Shown here: one piece after another, positions 25,851 through 33,727 of the stretch
How positions within the stretch are numbered: the first letter of the stretch is position 1
How the letters are laid out: every line of letters begins with the position of its first letter
Source: Paractinoplanes bogorensis
GTDB lineage: Bacteria > Actinomycetota > Actinomycetes > Mycobacteriales > Micromonosporaceae
NCBI RefSeq assembly: GCF_018829635.1
Contig: NZ_JAHKKG010000005.1
Coordinates: forward strand, 310,001-374,000
Reading direction: 5' to 3'
Length of the DNA: 64,000 nt
The notes under the pieces: model-generated
What the model saw: only the letters and a program-made list of their open reading frames with translations
What the model was told of the DNA's origin: nothing
The model's database searches: none
Translations under genes and position numbers: made by a program

Positions 25851-26702
25851 GTGCCTGATCGCCGTGACATCGCCGGACTGACGTGCGCGGAGTGGAACTC
25901 CGGCGCCGGCGGGCCCACCGTGCTCGCCCTGCACGGGCTGACCAACACGTCCGAGGTGTGGCGGGCGCTGGCCGAAGCGGTGCCGGACGTGCGGGTGATC
26001 GCGCCCGACCTGCCCGGCCGGGGTGGCTCGCTCGGCACCCAGGCCGCGCCGGGGCTGGCCGGCCACGCCGCCGAGGTCGTACGGGTGGCCGACGAGTGCG
26101 GGCTCGACGACATCGTGCTGGTCGGGCATTCGATGGGCGGCTACCTGGCGCCGCTGGTGGCTGGGAAGCTGGCTGACCGCGTACGGAAAATTGTCCTGCT
26201 CGACGGTGGTGTGCCGGTCGAACCCGGCCTGCGGACGCGGCGGATGGCGGTGCGGCTGCTGTGGACGCTGTGGACCCGGCCCCTCGGGCGCCGCTTTCCC
26301 GACGTGGCGACGTTCGTCGACCAGGTCGAGGGCCGCGCGATCGCCGGGCGGCCCGACCTGCGCCCCCGCCTCGAACAGTGGGGTGCCTACCTGCTCGACC
26401 CGGCCGGCCGCCCCCGGGTCAGGCTGCCCCGCCTGGTCGACGACGCGGTCGACACCCTGGCCGGCCGGCCCACGTTGCCGCTGCTCGAGCCGCTGGACGT
26501 GCCGGTCCACGCGATCCTGGCCGACCACGACGGCGACGACTCGGCGCGGCCCTTCATCAACGACCGGGGGCTGGCCCTGGGCCGGGCGCAGCTGCCCCGA
26601 CTGACGGTCGAGCGCATCCCGGACAACCACGTGACGATGCTGTTCGCGCCGGCCGTCGTCGAGGCCGTGAGTGCGGGACGGGGGAACGGTGGAGATCGTT
26701 GA
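25851..26702 (+). CDS. Alpha/beta hydrolase
   Basis: This 283-residue protein has the alpha/beta-hydrolase fold. The oxyanion strand LALHGLTN, the nucleophile elbow GHSMGG (Ser near residue 98), a likely acid Asp in ILADHDGDD and the His in PDNHVTML make a complete triad. A four-helix cap spans about 125-205. No signal peptide. Substrate unknown. GTG 25851 starts the frame. Its last 14 bases overlap the cupin gene, and the AraC-type regulator follows two bases after that, so the three form one transcript. Confidence 0.88.
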   Translation: MPDRRDIAGLTCAEWNSGAGGPTVLALHGLTNTSEVWRALAEAVPDVRVIAPDLPGRGGSLGTQAAPGLAGHAAEVVRVADECGLDDIVLVGHSMGGYLAPLVAGKLADRVRKIVLLDGGVPVEPGLRTRRMAVRLLWTLWTRPLGRRFPDVATFVDQVEGRAIAGRPDLRPRLEQWGAYLLDPAGRPRVRLPRLVDDAVDTLAGRPTLPLLEPLDVPVHAILADHDGDDSARPFINDRGLALGRAQLPRLTVERIPDNHVTMLFAPAVVEAVSAGRGNGGDR

Positions 26703-27027
26703 GTTCGGGGCGGGGACGGCGCGGGCGATCGAGGCGTACGGGAGCTCGGGTCTGACCGCCAAGGCGGTCGTCCGGGGCGAGTCGCTCGCCGTGACTGTGC
26801 TGCGGGTGGCGGCGGGCGGTGAGATCGGCCGGCATCCGGCCCCGGTCGAGCAGCTCATGCTGGTCACCGCGGGTGCCGGTGAGGTGCGCAGCGGCGATGA
26901 CGAGTGGCGGGCGGTCGAGTCCGGTCACGGGGTGTACTGGCGGGCGGGGGAGGAGCACACCACGCGGGCGGCCGGTGCGGGGCTGACGCTGGTGGTGCTC
27001 GAGATGCCCGGGCTCGAACCGGTCTGA
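26689..27027 (+). CDS. Cupin-domain protein
   Basis: This 112-residue single cupin barrel contains GGEIGRHPAPVEQLMLVTAG (motif 1, with one His and a Gln in place of the usual metal-binding Glu) and HGVYWRAGEEHTTRA (motif 2, with the His). GGGGGA three bases upstream of GTG 26689 fixes the start. It may be a small-molecule sensor or isomerase. It sits between a hydrolase and an AraC-type activator in an overlapping operon. Confidence 0.85.
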   Translation: MEIVEFGAGTARAIEAYGSSGLTAKAVVRGESLAVTVLRVAAGGEIGRHPAPVEQLMLVTAGAGEVRSGDDEWRAVESGHGVYWRAGEEHTTRAAGAGLTLVVLEMPGLEPV

Positions 27028-27029
27028 GC

Positions 27030-27851
27030 ATGGAATACGTGTCCCGCCGGCCGCGGCCGCCGCTGGGCGGGCTGATCGACGACCTCTACTACCTGGAGGG
27101 CGCGGCGCCGTACGCCCGGCTGATGCTGCCGCCGATGCCGGCCGCGTTGCTCATCGTCAATCTGGGGGCGCCGTTCCGCATTCGGGGAGCCGAGTTCGCC
27201 GACGGCTGTGTGATCGGCACGCCCAGCCGGATGTTGGAGTTCGGCTATCCGGCCCGGACCCGGTCGGTCGGTGTGCACGTGAAGCCATGGGGGCTGGCGC
27301 CGTTCCTGCCGATGCCCGCGGCCGAGCTGTGCGACCGGCCGTTGACCCTGGAGCAGGTGTGGGGGCGGGCCGTCGTGGCTTCCCTGGGGGAGCGACTGGC
27401 CGCGGCGCCCGGCCCGGACGAGATGCTGACGGTGCTCGAGGACGAACTGCTGCGGCGGCTGGGACGGACGGCGGGGCTGGGGCTGGTCCGGCACACGAGC
27501 AGTGTCCTGGCGGCGACCGGCGGGACGGCGGCGATCGGCGATCTGACCACGGCCGCGGGAGTCAGCAGCACGCATCTGGCCCGTCGGTTTCGTGAGCTCG
27601 TCGGCGTCACGCCGAAGCGGCTGGCCCGCACCTACCGCTTCACCGCGACCGTGTTCGCGATCGACCCGGCCGGGCCGGTCGACTGGGGTGCGGTCGCGGC
27701 CGACGCCGGCTACTTCGACCAGGCCCACTTCGGGCACGAGTTCCGGGCCTTCACCGGGCTCACGCCGACCCGCTATCTCGAGGTGCGACGGCGGTTCCGG
27801 CGCGAGCATCCCGGCCACGCGCTGGACGGCTGGCCGATTCCGGTCGATTGA
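27030..27851 (+). CDS. AraC-family transcription regulator
   Basis: This 273-residue protein has an N-terminal sensor domain of the DUF6597 kind (about 1-130: RPRPPLGGLIDDLYYLEG, GTPSRMLEFGYPARTRSVGV) and a C-terminal pair of AraC helix-turn-helices (about 175-262: TTAAGVSSTHLARRFRELVG, VAADAGYFDQAHFGHEFRAF, GLTPTRYLEVRR). It starts two bases after the cupin stop and probably regulates its own operon. Confidence 0.9.
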   Translation: MEYVSRRPRPPLGGLIDDLYYLEGAAPYARLMLPPMPAALLIVNLGAPFRIRGAEFADGCVIGTPSRMLEFGYPARTRSVGVHVKPWGLAPFLPMPAAELCDRPLTLEQVWGRAVVASLGERLAAAPGPDEMLTVLEDELLRRLGRTAGLGLVRHTSSVLAATGGTAAIGDLTTAAGVSSTHLARRFRELVGVTPKRLARTYRFTATVFAIDPAGPVDWGAVAADAGYFDQAHFGHEFRAFTGLTPTRYLEVRRRFRREHPGHALDGWPIPVD

Positions 27852-27894
27852 ATTCTTACAAGAGCGGCCGGCCGTGGGCCGCTACCTTGTGGCC

Positions 27895-28542
27895 ATGGGC
27901 AAAGTGGTCATGTACAGCTCGGTGTCGGTGGACGGCTTCATCGCCGGCGACAGCGACCAGCCGGGACCGCTGTTCGACTGGCTGACCAGCGGTGACGTCC
28001 CGCTGGAGGAGAGCGACGAGAGCGACGAGAGCGACGACGGCGGCGTGGTGAGGGTTTCGCAGACGTCGTACGACTACGTCCGGCCGTACTGGGACGCGAT
28101 CGGGGTGACGATCTGCGGGCGCCACGTGTTCGACCTGACCGACGGCTGGGGCGGGATTCCGCCGAGCGGGATCGACCACGTGGTCGTGGTGACGCACCGG
28201 CCGGCGCCCGACGGCTGGGATCCGGCGGCGCCGTTCCACTTCGTCGACGGGGTCGAGGCCGCCGTGGCCACCGCGCAGAAGCTCGCCGGTGACCGCATCG
28301 TCGAGGTCGCCGCCGGTGACGTCGGGGGTCAGGTGCTGGCCGCGGGCCTGGTCGACGAGGTGCGGATGGATGTCGTCCCGGTCGTTCTCGGGTCGGGGAA
28401 GCGTTTCTTCGGGGCGGTCGACACGACGCACCTGCTCGACGATCCGCACGTCGTGATCCAGGGCAACCGGGTGCTCCACCTGAGTTACCGGGTCAGCAGC
28501 GGCCGGACGAGCGCGGCGAATTCGTCCGGGCGTTCCAGTTGA
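27895..28542 (+). CDS. RibD/dihydrofolate reductase-like protein
   Basis: This 215-residue protein has the Rossmann-like fold of the RibD C-terminal/DHFR-like family: VVMYSSVSVDGFIAG at the N-terminus, ICGRHVFDLTDGWGG, and VDEVRMDVVPVVLGSGKRFF near the C-terminus. Such stand-alone proteins are NADPH-dependent reductases of unknown substrate. An acidic triple repeat ESDESDESDD (residues about 41-50) comes from a 9-bp slippage repeat. The last 58 bp overlap the convergent hydrolase gene; the final 18 residues are outside the family and may be read-through into that overlap. Confidence 0.85.
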   Translation: MGKVVMYSSVSVDGFIAGDSDQPGPLFDWLTSGDVPLEESDESDESDDGGVVRVSQTSYDYVRPYWDAIGVTICGRHVFDLTDGWGGIPPSGIDHVVVVTHRPAPDGWDPAAPFHFVDGVEAAVATAQKLAGDRIVEVAAGDVGGQVLAAGLVDEVRMDVVPVVLGSGKRFFGAVDTTHLLDDPHVVIQGNRVLHLSYRVSSGRTSAANSSGRSS

Positions 28543-29315
28543 GGCATGTGACCGGTGTCGGGGAAGAGGTGCGTTTCCGCGTACGGGAAAATGGTCTTCG
28601 CCGTGGCCAGATGTGTCGACGGCAGGATCTGGTCGCGGTCGCCCCACACGATCAGGGTGGGCTTGGGATGGCTGGTCACGCGGGGTAGCAGGTCGTCGCG
28701 CCATGCGGGGGCGATGCCGCGGAAGCCGCCGAGCGCGCGGGCGATCTCGAGGTAGACGGGAATGAAGTCGGGCTGCCGGCCGATCTTCACGGCCATCGCG
28801 ACGCGTTCGGCGGTGACGTTGGCGCGGTCGTGGAAGATCGAGCGCTCGACGCGGCGGGCGGTGCGCGGGTCGAGGCGTCGCAGGAGCGACCGGCCGAGGA
28901 ACGGGACCGCGAGGACGCGGAGCGCGAAGGTGACCTCCGGGCCGAAGCCGGCGCTGTTGGCCAGCGTCAGCGTGGTGACCCGGTCGGGGGAGTCGGCCGT
29001 CATGCGCATGGCGACGGCCCCGCCGAGCGAGTTGCCCATCAGGTGGATCGGGGCGGTGAAGCCGAGCGTGTCGAGCGTGGCCCAGACCGCAGCGGCCAGG
29101 CCGTCCAGGGTGGTGGGTGCGGGCAGGCGGGGCGACAGGCCGAAACCGGGGAGGTCGAGCGTGAGCATCCGGTGGTCGGTGCCGAGGCGGGGGCGCTGGG
29201 GTTCCCAGTCCTCCAGGCTGCGGCCGATGCCGTGCAGCATCACGATCGTCTCTGCGTCCGCGGGGCCGCTGAGCTCGTAGCGGACCCGCCTTCCGTCGAC
29301 CTCGGTCCAGCTCAC
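28485..29315 (-). CDS. Alpha/beta hydrolase of the monooxygenase operon
   Basis: This 276-residue hydrolase has oxyanion strand VMLHGIG, nucleophile elbow GNSLGG (Ser near 104), acid Asp in VWGDRDQILP and His in DTGHMPQLE. Its start overlaps the stop of the short-chain dehydrogenase by four bases (ATGA), so it is the last gene of the DUF4873-monooxygenase-dehydrogenase operon. In that context a lipase or ester-cleaving role on the oxygenation product is likely, as with LipR in the mycobacterial mymA operon. Confidence 0.9.
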   Translation of the reverse strand: MSWTEVDGRRVRYELSGPADAETIVMLHGIGRSLEDWEPQRPRLGTDHRMLTLDLPGFGLSPRLPAPTTLDGLAAAVWATLDTLGFTAPIHLMGNSLGGAVAMRMTADSPDRVTTLTLANSAGFGPEVTFALRVLAVPFLGRSLLRRLDPRTARRVERSIFHDRANVTAERVAMAVKIGRQPDFIPVYLEIARALGGFRGIAPAWRDDLLPRVTSHPKPTLIVWGDRDQILPSTHLATAKTIFPYAETHLFPDTGHMPQLERPDEFAALVRPLLTR

Positions 29316-30169
29316 TGTTTCACCTCGGCCGGTGGCCGGGCGCGGCTGGAGACGAGCGCGGTGACCGCCTGCAGGATGCGCGTGTGGCCGACCGGGGCCA
29401 TCCGGGCCAGGAAGTCCGGGAACTTGGCGCTCGACGCGATCAGCAGCCGGGCCTTGCGACGGGTGACGGCGGTGAGGATCAGCTCGGCCGCCTTCTCGGG
29501 CGGGAACGTCAGCAGCGACTCGAACGAGCGCATCTGCGGCTCGATGTCGGCCGCGCGGACGCCGCTGCCGATCAGGGCGCTCGTGGCGATCCGGGTGCGG
29601 ATGCCGCCGGGGTGGACGGTCGTGACACCGATGTCGTTCTCGGCCAGTTCGGCGTGCAGCACCTGGCTCAGCCCGCGCAGGGCGAACTTCGAGGCCGAGT
29701 AGGCGCTCTGCCCGTACGGGGCGATCAGGCCGAACAGGCTCGACACGTTGACGATGTGGCTGCCCGGGGCCGCCTTGAGTGCGGGCAGCAGCGCGTGGGT
29801 CAGCAGCATCGGGGCGCGGAAGTTCACGTTCATCACGGTCTCGAACTCGTCCACCGTGACCTGGTCGAACCGGCCGCCCAGGGCGATCCCGGCGTTGTTG
29901 AGCAGCAGGCCGACGGCGGGGTGGTCGGCCAGCACCCGCTGCGCGACACCGGTGACATCTTCTTTGGAGCTCAGGTCGGCCGTCAGCGGGGTGACGTCGA
30001 CGGCCGGATGCTCTTTCCGGATCCGGTCGACGACCCTGTCCAGCGGGGACACGTCGACCAGCACCAGGTGGCTGCCGCGCCGGGCCAGCCCGTACGCGAG
30101 CCGCTCGCCGATGCCACTCGCGGCGCCGGTCAGCACGGCGGTGCGTCCGGCGAAGTTGTAGGGGGTCAT
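29312..30169 (-). CDS. Short-chain dehydrogenase/reductase
   Basis: This 285-residue classical SDR has cofactor motif TGAASGIG (about 15-22), NNAGIALGGRFD, catalytic Ser in VNVSSLFG, and YSASK (Tyr and Lys) near residue 155. Asp after strand 2 (VLVDVSP) favours NAD over NADP. The C-terminal helices are long, as in SadH-like proteins. It overlaps both neighbours by four bases, in one operon with a flavin monooxygenase and a hydrolase, and probably interconverts the alcohol and ketone of the same pathway. Confidence 0.92.
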   Translation of the reverse strand: MTPYNFAGRTAVLTGAASGIGERLAYGLARRGSHLVLVDVSPLDRVVDRIRKEHPAVDVTPLTADLSSKEDVTGVAQRVLADHPAVGLLLNNAGIALGGRFDQVTVDEFETVMNVNFRAPMLLTHALLPALKAAPGSHIVNVSSLFGLIAPYGQSAYSASKFALRGLSQVLHAELAENDIGVTTVHPGGIRTRIATSALIGSGVRAADIEPQMRSFESLLTFPPEKAAELILTAVTRRKARLLIASSAKFPDFLARMAPVGHTRILQAVTALVSSRARPPAEVKQ

Positions 30170-31611
30170 GAGGCGATCCCTTCGAAAGTCATGTCACGGG
30201 TGACATCGGCCCGGGGCGTCGTGATCACGTCCCGCAGGTAGTTCTGCCGCACGATCCAGGGTGCCCGGTCGCCCTGCTGCGGGAACAGGTCGAGCGCCCG
30301 CTGCACATAACCCGACGACAGGTCGAGCAGCGGGCGGCCGGTGCCGGCGGGCGATTTCGGCGTGGCCACCGCGTAGCCGTGTCGGTCCATGTGGCGGAGC
30401 AGGCGGCACACGTACCGGTGGGAAAGATCGGCCCGCAAGGTCCACGACGCGTTCGTGTACCCGATGCAGTAGGCCAGATTCGGCACCCCGCTCAGCATCA
30501 GCCCGCGGTAGGCGGCCCGCTCGCCGATCCGGACCGGCTCGCCGTCGACCGAAACCGCCACGCCGCCGATCGGGATCAGCCGCAGCCCGGTAGCAGTCAC
30601 GACGATGTCCGCCTCGAGCACCGCACCGCTGCGCAGCCGGATCCCCTCCGGCACGAACGACTCGATCCGGTCGGTGACCACCGAGGCCCGCCCGGCCCGG
30701 ATCTCCTCGTACAGGTCACCGCCCGGAATCACACACAGCCGCTGGTCCCACGGGTCGTAGGCGGGCTTGAAATGCTCGTCCACGTACGCCTCGTCGCCGA
30801 GCCCGCGCACGGCCATGGTCCGGAGCAGTTTCCGGACGCGTTCCGGCCGCCGCCGGGCGAGTTGATAGAACCCCTGGCTGAGCAGGATGTTCTTGGCCCG
30901 CGACAGAGTGTTGGCGGCCCGGGCGGGGAGCACCCGGCGCAGCCCCGCGGCGATCACGTCACGCGCCGGGAGAGCGGTCAGATAGGTCGGCGACCGCTGC
31001 AGCATGGTCACGTGGGCGGCGTCCGGCGCCATGGCCGGCACCAGCGTCACGGCGGTCGCGCCGCTGCCGATGACGACGACATTCTTTCCCGCGTACGCGA
31101 GATCGGCCGGCCAGAACTGCGGGTGCACGAGTCGTCCGGTGAAGGTCTCCTCGCCTCCGAAGCCGGGTTGATAGCCCTCGTCGTACGAGTAGTAGCCCGC
31201 ACACGCGTACAGAAAGCCGCTGGTCATCGCGGTGCCGTCGGCGAGCCCCACGGTCCACCGCTCGTCCCGCGACGACCAGTCGGCCGTGACCACCCTGGCC
31301 CCGAACCGGATGTGCGGCGTGATGCCCCCGTCGTCGGCGGTGTCCTGAATGTATTGCCGGATCTTCTCACCCGACGCGAGCGAGGCGGTGTCGGTCCACG
31401 GCCGGAACGGATAGCTCAGCGTGAACATGTCGGAGTCCGACCGGACCCCCGGATAGCGGAACAGATCCCAGGTGCCGCCGATGGCAGCGCGTGCTTCGAG
31501 CACGGCATACGTCTTGCCGGGGAACGCCTGCTGGAGCCGCCAGGCCGCACCGATTCCACTGAGTCCCGCCCCGATGATGAGCACATCCACGTGCGTCTCG
31601 TCGGCGTTCAC
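30166..31611 (-). CDS. Flavin monooxygenase (Baeyer-Villiger/MymA type)
   Basis: This 481-residue protein has an FAD Rossmann motif GAGLSGIG (about 14-21), GGTWDLFRYPGVRSD, the class B fingerprint FTGRLVHPQFWP, and an NADPH Rossmann motif GSGATAV. It should insert an oxygen atom into a carbonyl or heteroatom substrate using NADPH. The start is GTG 31611, which overlaps the DUF4873 stop by four bases (GTGA). ATG-containing upstream extensions lie inside that gene and are not used. Gene order (DUF4873, monooxygenase, dehydrogenase, hydrolase, plus TetR) resembles the mymA locus of mycobacteria, which acts on lipid precursors. Confidence 0.93.
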   Translation of the reverse strand: MNADETHVDVLIIGAGLSGIGAAWRLQQAFPGKTYAVLEARAAIGGTWDLFRYPGVRSDSDMFTLSYPFRPWTDTASLASGEKIRQYIQDTADDGGITPHIRFGARVVTADWSSRDERWTVGLADGTAMTSGFLYACAGYYSYDEGYQPGFGGEETFTGRLVHPQFWPADLAYAGKNVVVIGSGATAVTLVPAMAPDAAHVTMLQRSPTYLTALPARDVIAAGLRRVLPARAANTLSRAKNILLSQGFYQLARRRPERVRKLLRTMAVRGLGDEAYVDEHFKPAYDPWDQRLCVIPGGDLYEEIRAGRASVVTDRIESFVPEGIRLRSGAVLEADIVVTATGLRLIPIGGVAVSVDGEPVRIGERAAYRGLMLSGVPNLAYCIGYTNASWTLRADLSHRYVCRLLRHMDRHGYAVATPKSPAGTGRPLLDLSSGYVQRALDLFPQQGDRAPWIVRQNYLRDVITTPRADVTRDMTFEGIAS

Positions 31612-31925
31612 CGGGGCGTGGCCGTTTCCGCGAGGGGGAACCACGGTGGTGTGCCCGTTCCGGACAACCGTACGCCGCCCCACGGATCGGGCTCGCTGAG
31701 GCGGACGTCGGCGGCGGCCCGCTCGGCGATCGTCAGCGAAGCCGCACGCGTTCCGCCGGTCACCAGCTCGCTCAGCACCGGATCGGGCGACGTGCGGCCG
31801 GCCCACCGGAACCGGCCCTCGATCGGCTCGAAACGCGCCCACATGCGAACCTCGACGGCGTGCCGGTCGTCCCCGATCACCAGGACCGCCGCCCCGCGAT
31901 ACTCCTCGTCGCCGATGTCGTCCAC
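31608..31925 (-). CDS. DUF4873 protein
   Basis: This 105-residue protein begins VDDIGDEEYRGAAVLVIGDD and contains VEVRMWARFEPIEGRFRWAG, the pattern of DUF4873, a domain found alone or fused to flavin monooxygenases. GGAGG six bases upstream fixes GTG 31925. It is the first gene of a four-gene operon with four-base overlaps throughout. It is probably an accessory or substrate-binding subunit for the monooxygenase; that role is inferred from the fusion and the coupling. Confidence 0.85.
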   Translation of the reverse strand: MDDIGDEEYRGAAVLVIGDDRHAVEVRMWARFEPIEGRFRWAGRTSPDPVLSELVTGGTRAASLTIAERAAADVRLSEPDPWGGVRLSGTGTPPWFPLAETATPR

Positions 31926-32117
31926 GCTGCCTCCTTCACACAGGGTCCCGCTTGGCATCGATGGGTTTGCCTTGGGGCGTGACCACTCACGCACGTCGCC
32001 GCGGCGCGATGAGCGTTCTGGACGCGCCAGCGGCCAGCTCATCGTGTCGTGGTCCCCGCGGGAGCGACGGTCTGCACCCACCACCCCGCCGGGACAAAAA
32101 GCTCTTGATCTGACCAT

Positions 32118-32795
32118 CTACGTCCCTTCGGAACGGAACGCCGCCAGCCCACCGGGAATATCGGCCGCGATCTGGATGCCCGCCACGCCGCCCCACAGGA
32201 ACGTCGTCAGGTAATCGCCCAGCGCCTCCCGGCTGATCGGCTGCTGCTGCCGCAGCCACCAGTCGCCGACGGCCTGCACGTAACCCACCACCCCGTACGC
32301 CCACGGCAGCGCGGCCCCCGAGTCGAGCCCCCGCGCCCGCAGCCGGTCGCCGAAGATCCGGGCCAGGCCGCTGGCGACGGTGTCGACGACGTCGGCGACC
32401 ACGTCGCGGCCCCGGGTGACGTCGGGCTGGTGGACGACGAACTGGTACAGGTTGGTGTCGGCGGCGATGTGGGCCAGGTAGGCGTCGATGGCGGCCCCGA
32501 TCGCGGCGCGTTCCTCGCGGACGGCGGCCACGGCGGGAACGATCGCGTCGAGCACCAGGGTGCCGGATCGCTGCCCGACGGCCAGCCACAACTCGGACTT
32601 GTCGGCGAAGTAGCGGTAGAGCACCGGCTTGCTGACCCCGGCGTGCGCGGCGATGGCGTCCATGCCCACGTCGGGGCCGTGCCGGCGGATGGCCTCGATG
32701 GCGGCGTCGGTGAGTTCGGCCCGGCGCTGTTCGCGGTGACCGGCCCAGCGTCCGCGCCGCCCATCGGTATTGACCGCTGTCTCGCCGTTTTGCAT
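32118..32795 (-). CDS. TetR-family regulator of the oxygenase locus
   Basis: This 225-residue TetR regulator has its helix-turn-helix at about 18-65 (RRAELTDAAIEAIRRHG, IAAHAGVSKPVLYRYFADKS) and a TetR-type C-terminal domain with GGVAGIQIAADIPGG at its end. ATG 32795 lacks a Shine-Dalgarno sequence and may be leaderless. It lies between the operon it precedes and the divergent diiron oxygenase, with a perfect palindrome 17 bp upstream of its start codon, so it probably represses both directions. Confidence 0.9.
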   Translation of the reverse strand: MQNGETAVNTDGRRGRWAGHREQRRAELTDAAIEAIRRHGPDVGMDAIAAHAGVSKPVLYRYFADKSELWLAVGQRSGTLVLDAIVPAVAAVREERAAIGAAIDAYLAHIAADTNLYQFVVHQPDVTRGRDVVADVVDTVASGLARIFGDRLRARGLDSGAALPWAYGVVGYVQAVGDWWLRQQQPISREALGDYLTTFLWGGVAGIQIAADIPGGLAAFRSEGT

Positions 32796-32811
32796 AGTAC
32801 TAGAAGTAACT

Positions 32812-32826
32812 GTTACCGCCGGTAAC
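32812..32826. promoter_or_regulatory. TetR operator candidate GTTACC-N3-GGTAAC
   Basis: A perfect 6-bp inverted repeat with a 3-bp spacer, placed between the TetR start (32795) and the diiron oxygenase start (32849). It is the only palindrome in this 53-bp gap. Confidence 0.6.
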
Positions 32827-32848
32827 GTCAAGCCTCGGGAGGGCACTC

Positions 32849-33727
32849 GTGTCTGATGGCGACCGCACCGCGACCCGCCTCCTGCAGTCCTCGGCCTCGC
32901 ATTCCTACGATCCGGCGATCGAGATCGACTGGGATGCCGCACTTTCGGCGGGCAAGTATTTCGTGCCGCCGCACCGCTCGTCCCTCTACGGCACGACGAT
33001 CTGGGACGGGCTCAGCGAGGAGCAGCGGATCACCCTGACCCGGCACGAGGCGGCCAGCATCGCCGGGCTGGGCATCTGGTTCGAGACGATCCTCATGCAG
33101 CTTCTGATCCGCTCCTACTACGGGCAGGACCCGACGACGGCCCACGCCCAGTACGGGCTGACCGAGGTCGCCGACGAGTGCCGGCACTCGGTGATGTTCG
33201 GCAAGATGATCGAGAAGCTGGGCACGCCGGTCTATCGGCCCGACGGCGTCAACGCGGCCCTGGGCAAGTGGATCGGCGCGACCGCGACCGGGCCGCGGAT
33301 GTTCGCCGCGATCCTGATCTGCGAGGAGATCCTGGACACGCTGCAGCGCGAGGCGATGGCCTCCGAGCAGGTCGAGCCGCTGGTCCGGATGGTGTCGCGG
33401 ATCCACGTGGTCGAGGAGGCGCGGCACGTCCGGTACGCCCGCGAGGAACTGGCCCGGCAGGTACGCGCGGCCGGCCCGCGCCGGTTGATGCTCGACAAAC
33501 TGGTGATCGGGCGGGCCGCCTACCTGTGCGGGACCCGGCTGATCCATCCGGCCGTGTACAAGTCGATCGGCGTACGCCCGTCCGACGGGTGGCGCGCGGC
33601 CCGGGCCAACCCGCACTTCCGCGAGACGATCCGGTGGGCCGGGGAGCGGGTGGTGGCGTACCTGGGCGAACTCGATCTGATCGACGGCCCGGGCAAGCCG
33701 TTGTGGAAGCGGTCGGGCCTGCTCTAG
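32849..33727 (+). CDS. AurF-like diiron oxygenase
   Basis: This 292-residue helical protein belongs to the AurF/p-aminobenzoate N-oxygenase-like diiron family. The metal ligands are visible as RHEAASIAG (Glu), VADECRHSVMFG (Glu and His), ICEEILDTLQRE (Glu) and HVVEEARHVRYAREE (Glu and His). Members oxidise amines or hydroxylate fatty acyl and other carbons; the substrate is unknown. GGGAGGG precedes GTG 32849 by five bases. It is divergent from the TetR gene and close to a flavin monooxygenase operon, so two oxygenases probably act in one TetR-controlled pathway. The stop overlaps the convergent esterase by four bases. Confidence 0.88.
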   Translation: MSDGDRTATRLLQSSASHSYDPAIEIDWDAALSAGKYFVPPHRSSLYGTTIWDGLSEEQRITLTRHEAASIAGLGIWFETILMQLLIRSYYGQDPTTAHAQYGLTEVADECRHSVMFGKMIEKLGTPVYRPDGVNAALGKWIGATATGPRMFAAILICEEILDTLQREAMASEQVEPLVRMVSRIHVVEEARHVRYAREELARQVRAAGPRRLMLDKLVIGRAAYLCGTRLIHPAVYKSIGVRPSDGWRAARANPHFRETIRWAGERVVAYLGELDLIDGPGKPLWKRSGLL

